DNA of 64,000 bases. It comes from Aselliscus stoliczkanus. Its lineage: Eukaryota > Chordata > Mammalia > Chiroptera > Hipposideridae. A program made the translations under genes and the position numbers. Positions 57,266-64,000 of this stretch are shown here, piece by piece. Under the pieces are notes generated by a model. It did not search any database. It had not been told where the DNA came from and worked only from the letters and a program-made list of their open reading frames with translations. Location of the stretch: contig CM066737.1 of assembly GCA_033961575.1 (NCBI GenBank), forward strand, positions 54,164,771-54,228,770, in the 5' to 3' direction. How positions within the stretch are numbered: position 1 is the first letter of the stretch; the number at the start of each line of letters is the position of its first letter.

Positions 57266-57420
57266 TCAAGTCTACTTTTACCATTCACTTCCACCATTGT
57301 AACTCTCTCGTTTCATGTGTAACCATGTTATGAGATTTCTGTTTACCATTCAATATATTATTCCATATTTATCCTAATATAAGTATATATATATTATTGT
57401 TCTCCACATGCATGTGTATT

Positions 57421-57826
57421 TTGGGGGAGTGGAACAGCGTTAGGGAATCAGGGAAAGGGAACAGACAAGTTGCTGCTCTTTTGTTCTTCAATTTAGTTGT
57501 GGATGACGTCGCTTCACTGGCCCATATTGGTATTATCATTGCGCTTTACCCCGGGTGAGGCAGTCACTTACCTGCCATTGGATGGCTGTTCACAGTGGCT
57601 CACAGCAGTTCACAAAAGCTCACGCCCGCTGCACGCCAGCCTCACTGCAGCCCACACCATCTCTGGCGACTCACGGCAGCCCAGCTCCAGGTCGAGCTGT
57701 TGTTCACCATCGTAGCTGTAGGGGGCACAGTGTCTCTGGACCTCATGTGGGATCTGAACCGTAGCCTTTCTGCTCAGATCTGGTGTCCCAAACCAATACT
57801 TAACCAACGTGCCCATCGGCCGGCCC
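57421..57826 (-). mobile_element. Long-form tRNA-derived SINE
   Basis: Antisense: 'gggaacagacaagttgctgc', 'tggtattatcattgcgcttt', head end 'cccatcggccggccc'. Matches the long form at 51549-51969 throughout. Confidence 0.92.
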
Positions 57827-58090
57827 AAACCTGATTATATTGACCCAAATTTTCTTCAATGTCAGTACATTTAGATCTGCTTCAGTCTTTTTAATTGATA
57901 AATAACATATCCTTGTTGACTTAGACTACCAATTTTTATTCTGTCCCATGGATATCATTTTACTTATATCCAATTTTGTCACTGTTGTTATGGTGAACTA
58001 CAGTGTAATGGCTAATCTTGTGAACATGGGCAACTCTTTATTCTTGCACATAACACAGGAAACTCACTAGGTTCTAAAATATACACCTAT
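57827..58090. other. No recognised feature
   Basis: AT-rich. Nothing seen. Confidence 0.45.
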
Positions 58091-58189
58091 GGGCCGGCCG
58101 AGTGGCACGGTGGTTAAGCGCTGGCTTGGGAAGCCAGCGGCCCTGGTTCGGTCCCACATATGAGGGCCAGTAACACTGTCCTCAAAAAA
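58091..58189 (+). mobile_element. Short head-only SINE
   Basis: 'gggccggccgagtggcacgg', hairpin, poly-A. It lies in a short tacacct-type duplication. Confidence 0.92.
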
Positions 58190-58930
58190 AAATACACACC
58201 TAATTCCCTCACTTGATATTAGTAATTATGGAAGTCTTACCATCAGGGAAAGAAGAAACTACCCTTGACCTTTTGAATCAAAATACTATGCTTGATACTA
58301 TTACAATTATAGAGGATACTGGATACCTTTCCTGTGACAGGGTAATAAGGACTGATGGGTTAAAAGAAAGAGCATCCTTGAGGAAAGTTGGCCCACTGGA
58401 CCGGAGAAATGACTTGAATTTTGTAAAGGAATGGACTTTGAAAGATATTCATCCTTGTCTTAGAATAATGCCCTAAAGATAAACTATGAATTTTATGTAG
58501 TATTTTTTCTGAAATGCTCATGTTTTTCCTTTTCTAAGTAGAAGATGGTATTGTAAGGTATGCACTTGAAGAATATGTTTTGTGGCTGTTTTTATAGGTA
58601 CTGTTGGAGTCAGATTTTCATTACTGAGACATTGGTAAGTTGAATGTGTATATGCATATTTATGGTCCTATGATAAAATTTGGAAAATGAGAAATAAGTC
58701 TAATTTTCATTCTTAATTAGCAAACAGAGTCCAATTTTGTAGTCTTCAATTTATAATAGTTACTATTAAATGCTATGTACAAAAAATAACCCTCCTAAAA
58801 TTAAGCATGACCCCTCTGAAGAAATATAGTGAACAGCATAAGACAAAAAAATTTAAGATGGAAATTCTTACCCAAATATTCTAAAATCTCACTGATCACC
58901 TAATGAAATGTTACTTAGGAGCTTTTTGAA
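58190..58930. other. Unrecognised interval with an 87-codon frame
   Basis: The + frame 58213-58476 (starts MILVIMEVLPSGKEETT, ends LRIMP) is free of repeat sequence apart from its proximity to the SINE and is moderately balanced in composition. I do not recognise it. A decayed pseudogene exon is as likely as chance. Confidence 0.3.
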
Positions 58931-59002
58931 AAGTACATGTAACCACTGCACTGTACACCTGAAGCTGAAGTAGAATAATATTGAATGCAAAAAAAAAAAA
59001 AA

Positions 59003-59136
59003 GGGCCGGCCTAGTGGCTCAGTTGGTTAAGAGCTCGCTCAAGAGTGCGAGCTGAGCTCTGAGCAACGGCGGTTCAATGCCAGCCCAAGCTGAGTTGCCG
59101 TTGAGCTGCCAACAGGTGGCAGGATGGCTCAGCTAA
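59003..59136 (+). mobile_element. Medium-form tRNA-derived SINE
   Basis: 'gggccggcctagtggctcag', 'gagctcgctcaagagtgcga', 'gccaacaggtggcaggatgg'. It is followed by TA-rich sequence to 59262. Confidence 0.93.
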
Positions 59137-59262
59137 ATATATATATATATATATATATATTTATCTATATATATATATATAGATTCGGCTATATATATAT
59201 ATATTCCTGTGAGAATAAAGATAGATATATAGATATATAGAGATATATATATATATATATAT
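59137..59262. repeat. (TA)n-rich block
   Basis: Interrupted TA/TAGA repeats. Confidence 0.95.
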
Positions 59263-59459
59263 AGATATATTCACAGGATGTAAAGTACAGGAATATAGGG
59301 AATATAGTCGTCAATATTATTGTAACAGCTATATATGATTTCAGAGGGTTAGTAGACTTGTTTACATGTTTATCACTTTGTGAGGGGTATAAATGTCTAA
59401 TCATTATGTTGTTTTGCACACCTGAAACTAATATAAAAAATAAAATTAAAAAACAAGTT

Positions 59460-59580
59460 GCATGTTTGGTTAAGAGCTCACTCAAAAGTGTGAGCTGAGC
59501 TCTGTGCAACAGCAGTTTGATGCCCAGCCTGAGCTCAGCTGCCGCTGACCTGCCAACAGGTGGCAGGATGGCACAGCTAA
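59460..59580 (+). mobile_element. Medium-form SINE, 5'-truncated
   Basis: 'taagagctcactcaaaagtg' to 'caacaggtggcaggatggca', then (CAAA)n. Confidence 0.88.
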
Positions 59581-60184
59581 AAACAAAACAAAACAACAAA
59601 CAAACAAACAAAAACAAGTACATGTGAAATTTTATGCTAAAATTAATCTGGAGATGCAGAAGTTCAATAATAGGCAAGAATGTATGTTCCTTATAAAAGT
59701 AATTTTACAGACTATGCCTTTATTATGATAATGGGAACTTCCAACTCATATTTTATGAAAACTACTTTTTTTTTCAAGGCTTTAAAAATTATAAAGCCTA
59801 GAGCTCACAAGAAAATCTACTGAATAGCTAATAATTGTAGGGAAAGGACACTGGGGTAAAGATGAGATAAAATTAATCATTTCCTCCAGATAATATTGTG
59901 ATGGGGTTTATATAAGGAAAAGTATCCTCATTTTCAGAGAATTCCTTGCTGAAGATTGTTCATCTTTTTTTAATTTAAAGGTTATTTAATCTCTCTCTGG
60001 AGAAAACAGTTAACAAAATAGAGCTTCCAAAATAGAGCTCTCCAAAAACATGGCTGTTTATAGGAGAAATAAAATTAATTTGCATTTAATATCTTCATTC
60101 TTTAACTAAAGTGCAAATGCCATAGAACAGAAGTTAGAGTATAGGAGATATTTGCTTGAGGGCTGATCATTCTGATTTTTGTGG

Positions 60185-60380
60185 AAAAACCTTACAAGTC
60201 CTGCTGAGGGGAGACTGAAGTGACTGAGTCACCAGTTTTTCCTCTCCCTGTTTTTCTCTGTCCTCAGATGACTCCTGTAGTTTGAGAGCAGATTTGATTC
60301 TGAGTTCTCTAAAACAGAGGCCTCAGAACCTGTATGAGCATGCACCCCATCCAAGAAAAATTACTGAGCAGATTATTGTA
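60185..60380 (+). repeat. Duplicated segment C, copy 2
   Basis: Shares 'ctgagttctctaaa' plus flanking order (tgagtcac, cagatgac-cctgt) with 53700-53870. Diverged. Confidence 0.6.
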
Positions 60381-61020
60381 AAACTATATATATTTAAATA
60401 CCATTACATATTATATATACAAGTATGTATAAACAAACATGCATATATATACATTTATTATGGGAATAATTTTTATATTATGAAACAAAATTTGAAGTCA
60501 GAAATGCATGAGCTAAAATACACAAGTGAATTATAATACATATTTCTACAATGTATACAGAAACCTGGAAAAATATATGCCATCCCATTAACACAGTATA
60601 TCTGAGAGGGAAAGTGGCAAGAAAGAGACTGAGAGAATAATTTCATCTTTCACATTGTTCATTTCTGTATCACTTGAAATTTTTAAAAGTACATTTTGGT
60701 AACACTGAAGAAATCTTTCTAAAATAGATTCACAAAAAAATGATGTTGAAAATACTTATTTACATGACAAGGTGTTCAAATATGCTGGTGAGATATACAG
60801 TTTTATGTAATATATACATATACAAGTGTGTACAAATACATAGAAAATGTGTTAGAAGCACATGCACTGTTGTATTAACAGTGAATGTTTATAATGTGCT
60901 ATTTTCTCTGTATATCTTTCTATAAATTTTATATTCTCTATAAACTCCTTTTAATGTCATTTAGGAAAAAAATACATTAACATCAAAGACCCCTGTTTGG
61001 TTTTATACACACAAGCATAT

Positions 61021-61120
<100 letters not shown>

Positions 61121-61221
61121 CTATCAAATCTATGTGTCCAAAAAGGATGTTATCATGAAAACAATAGTTTGCATTGCTTTAAAATAGGAATGGAGTAACA
61201 TAAACTCAGTAACATAACATG

Positions 61222-62990
61222 GAATTTTTAAAATTTAAATATAGTTGGTATACAATGTATTCTTTATTTCTGACTGGTTTTTCTTTATGTGTTCTATCTC
61301 CATTTTTGTGTTTCCTATCTCTGTTGAAGTTCTCCCTGAGATCATTGAGCATCCTTATACCCATTGTTTGAACTCTGCATCTGGTAGATTGTTTGTCTCC
61401 ATTTTGTTTAGTTCTTTTTCTGGAGCTTTGTTCTGTTCTTCTATTTGGAACATGTTTCTTTGTCTCTCCGTTTTGGCTGCCTGACTGTGTTTGTTTCTAT
61501 GTATTAGGTAGGGCTGTGATATCTCCCAGTCTTAGTAGGTGTCCTGTGGGACCCAGTCATGCAGTCTCCCTGGTCACCAGAGCCATGTGCTTCAAGTGTG
61601 TCCTTTGTGGGTTGTGTCTATCCTCCTGTTGTAGTTGAGCTTTGGTTGCTGTTCGCACATCAGTGGGAGGGAGTTACCCTCAGGCTTATTGGATGTGAGG
61701 ACTGCCCATGAGTACTGTGAAGGAGCTGTTGTGGAGGGGCTGACACTATGGAACAGGATTCACATTATCAGAGCTCTGGTACCTTCCAAGTGTGCGTTTT
61801 GGGTGTGTTGTCCTTGGAGGTGGCCAGGTGATGCTCCAGCTCTGTTTGAAGCTGTCCACTGGGTGTGCCAGACCCAGTGCCACCTGGGAGGGGACTTACT
61901 GCAGGCCAAGTGTAGCGAGCTGCAAACTGTGCCCTGACTGGGTTACCTGGCATAATCACAAAGCAATCTGCAGCTGGATACCACCAGCACTGTGTTTGGA
62001 GATGCCTTGGAGGTCAAGCCATGAACCAAGGACCAGCTGCTACTAGTGCCAGGTTTAGGGCTGCTCAGCCAGAGGAACAGGACATGCTAAAGCCACATGC
62101 TGCTTGTTTGGGTTTTGTGAACCATTAAGAGACTTTAGGAAATTCTGCAGCATGAGCCAAAGCAGGCAGTTTGTACGAAAAAAACCACTGGGAGCACTTT
62201 AGAGCTCCCAAAAGTTGGGTGGGGTGTGGTCTCAGAATCATCTGGGTGGAGCCAATGGTTTCAGTCAGGTTTATGGAGGCTGAGATATGGTGGCTGCCCA
62301 TGTCTGCATGCCAGGAAGGGGGAGGGCTCAACAAAGAAACAATAGCTTCTGCCAGCTCCTCCAACTGGGAGAAAGCTGCTCCTCCAGCCCTCATCCTGAA
62401 GCTAGATAAGTTAGTTCTTCCACATATGTCCCAATCACCTTTTGAGCTTCTGCCCCACTAAAGCACAGAATAAGTGAGTCTGTCGTGAGTAAGTCCATGC
62501 ACATGCCCTTTAAGAGGAACTCCTGGGATTCCAGCTGCTCTCATCTCACTTAGCCACAATGTCCACTGGTTTTCACAGCCAGAAGTTATGGGGACTTTTC
62601 TTCCTGGCACTGAAACACTGGACTGGGGATCCTACTCCGGGGATGGGAAACCTTGCTCCCCCTGGGGGGACCTCCACAGCCAAAATATTCCTCACGATTT
62701 TTAATGGTCAAACACAGGTGTGAGATCAGCCCTCCTACATCTCTTCCCCTCCTACCAGTCTTGAAGTGGATTCTTCTGTATGTCCTTAGTCATAGGGCTT
62801 CGGTTCAGCAAGAGTTCAGAAAATTCTCAATGATGGTTGTTCTGTAATCTAGTTGTAATTTTTTTTTTTGAGGGCAGTGTCACTGGCCCTCATATGTGGG
62901 ACCTGAACCGGGGCCGCTGGCTTCCCATCTAGTTGTAATTTTGATGTGTTCATGAGAGAAGGTAAGCACAACATTTATTTACTCTGCCAT
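61222..62990 (-). mobile_element. Older L1: 3'-end stub, ORF1 N-terminus and 5'UTR
   Basis: 5' terminus near 62990 (minus strand 'gggtcaagatggcagagtaa'), long 5'UTR, ORF1 start near 61450, ORF1 N-terminal part to about 61260, then directly a 3'-end-like phrase (61228-61255, 'ttaaatatagttggtataca'). ORF2 and most of ORF1 are absent. Related to 13280-13708 and 13710-16285. Confidence 0.8.
62863..62927 (-). mobile_element. Short SINE, 5'-truncated
   Basis: Antisense, ending at 'ggcttccca' inside the hairpin. Duplications tctagttgtaatttt at 62848-62862 and 62928-62942, so truncation happened on insertion. Confidence 0.94.
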
Positions 62991-63027
62991 CTTGACCCAA
63001 CAACTGTTCATCCAGTTTGTTATTTTA

Positions 63028-63029
63028 TT

Positions 63030-63068
<39 letters not shown>

Positions 63069-63144
63069 TTTGAGGGCAGTGTCACTGGCCCTCATATGTG
63101 GGACCCAAGCCAGCGCTTAACCACCATGCCACTTGGCCAGCCCT
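63028..63144 (-). mobile_element. Short SINE with anticodon-arm deletion
   Basis: (TTTA)n tail, then 'cactggccctcatatgtggg' joined directly to 'acccaagccagcgcttaacc'. About 22 bases of the hairpin region are missing. Duplications cagtttgttatttta at 63013-63027 and 63145-63159. Confidence 0.94.
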
Positions 63145-63159
63145 CAGTTTGTTATTTTA

Positions 63160-63530
63160 GAGTTCACATATAAGTGAAGCCACGCAGCATTTGTCTTTTT
63201 CTGCCTGACTTATTTCTCTTAGCATAATAGCCTCTAGATCCATCCATATTGTCATAAATGGCAAGATTTGATTCTTTTTAATTGCTGAATATATATATTC
63301 ACATTTTCTTTATCCATTCATCTATTGAAGGACACTGAGGTTTTTCCATACCTTGGCTTTTATAAATAATGCTGAACATAGAGCGGCATATATCTTTTCC
63401 AATTAGTGTTTTCTTTTTCTTTGGATAAATGCCCAGAAGTGGGATTGCTGTGTCATATGGTAGATCTATTTTTAGCTTTTTTAGGAATCTTCATACCATT
63501 TTCCTTAGGGGCTATACCAATTTGCAGTAA
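63160..63530 (-). mobile_element. Old L1 ORF2 C-terminal/3' fragment
   Basis: Antisense phrases 'gactccattgtg'-like and 'gggattgctgtgtcatatgg' are the same region as 10560-11040 in an older, diverged form. Confidence 0.8.
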
Positions 63531-64000
63531 CATGGATATATTTTGAGAAATAGCAAAAGGAGAAATATAAACACATATACAATATGAATGAGATTATCAT
63601 TTCTCTTTCAGAATAACATTAACATTCTAGAGTTGGGGTGGAGAAAATTATTAATCAAACCCATTTAATAAGTTTTATCTCCTACCTGCACCATATTTTA
63701 TAGATTGACATTAGGTGCACCGTACCCGAATTACTACACTGATTCCATTTGAGCACTGGAAGAGCAGTGCAGTTCAAAAGTGCTAAGCAAGGTAAATACT
63801 CTGCTGGACAGCAGTTGGAGTGAGAATCAAGACCTGCTATGATCTGCTTCATATTGGGTAAAACTGTTCCTGTTTTACTAAACATGTTTCTGTAATCAGT
63901 TTATGTTGGGATTTTGTAGTACAATTGATTTTCTTCTTGCTCTACAGTTACCTCTTTCGATGATAGTAGTTACATATTTGGTGTTGTGAAACAACAACTA
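63531..64000. other. No recognised feature
   Basis: Unique-looking. A 67-codon minus frame (63682-63885) is unremarkable. Confidence 0.45.

Larger units (their letters stand above)
58940..59440 (+). mobile_element. L1 3'-end fragment, split by SINE and (TA)n
   Basis: 'gtacacctgaagctgaagta' at 58955, resuming near 59272 with 'aggatgtaaagtacaggaat' and ending in 'cctgaaactaatataaaaaa'. Same type as 51065-51325. Confidence 0.8.

Overview
The window is mammalian, non-coding, repeat-saturated DNA. I found no host protein-coding gene with intact exons. It carries LINE-1 of several ages, many copies of a tRNA-derived SINE, endogenous retrovirus (ERV) remnants, one mariner transposon, a MIR, processed pseudogenes (PABPC4, U6 snRNA) and microsatellites. 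The SINE has a tRNA-like head and, in its long form, a tail with CTTGTCTGTTCCCC and AATAAAATCTT. From memory this resembles the Rhin-1 type of horseshoe and leaf-nosed bats. With the laurasiatherian-looking L1 3' ends and a young-looking mariner, a rhinolophoid bat is my best guess, held with moderate confidence only.

Layout. 0-10 kb: an L1 fragment cut by a U6/L1 chimera, a dimeric SINE, then a decayed class I ERV (pol, probable env, 3' LTR) on the + strand. 10-16.3 kb: an internally deleted L1 with target-site duplications (TSDs) and an unexplained GC-rich block, followed by two older L1 5' regions. 16.3-25.6 kb: ancient L1 (L1M-like) containing an isolated class I gag. 25.6-27.6 kb: unrecognised sequence, then a PABPC4 pseudogene. 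27.6-38.4 kb: a + strand L1 (5'UTR, ORF1, part of the endonuclease, rearranged 3' end present twice in tandem), split by a minus-strand element of about 4.9 kb. That element starts with a complete U6 snRNA, continues as L1 from just upstream of ORF2 through the 3'UTR, and has an exact 15-bp TSD. 38.4-48.7 kb: an older minus-strand L1 split by a betaretrovirus-like provirus (paired LTRs, 6-bp TSD, tRNA-Lys-type primer site, polypurine tract). The provirus is itself split by a 'half-L1' (5'UTR, ORF1, no ORF2 core, 3'UTR) with its own 15-bp TSD. 48.7-50 kb: mariner. 50-64 kb: SINEs, L1 tails, MIR, a putative solo LTR, low-copy duplicated segments and more old L1.

The genes do not form a pathway. 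The content is a record of L1-driven events: template joining with U6, internal deletion, ORF2-less L1 derivatives sharing one rearranged junction, and nested insertions whose order is readable from TSDs. The most interesting candidates are (1) the U6/L1-ORF2 chimera with a captured non-L1 block, (2) the ORF2-less L1 lineage with a shared mosaic junction at two loci, (3) the internally deleted L1 at 10.0-13.1 kb, and (4) a tRNA-Lys 5'-half-like segment inside a provirus whose primer site also fits tRNA-Lys. Family names rest on recall and reading by eye; no alignment was run.
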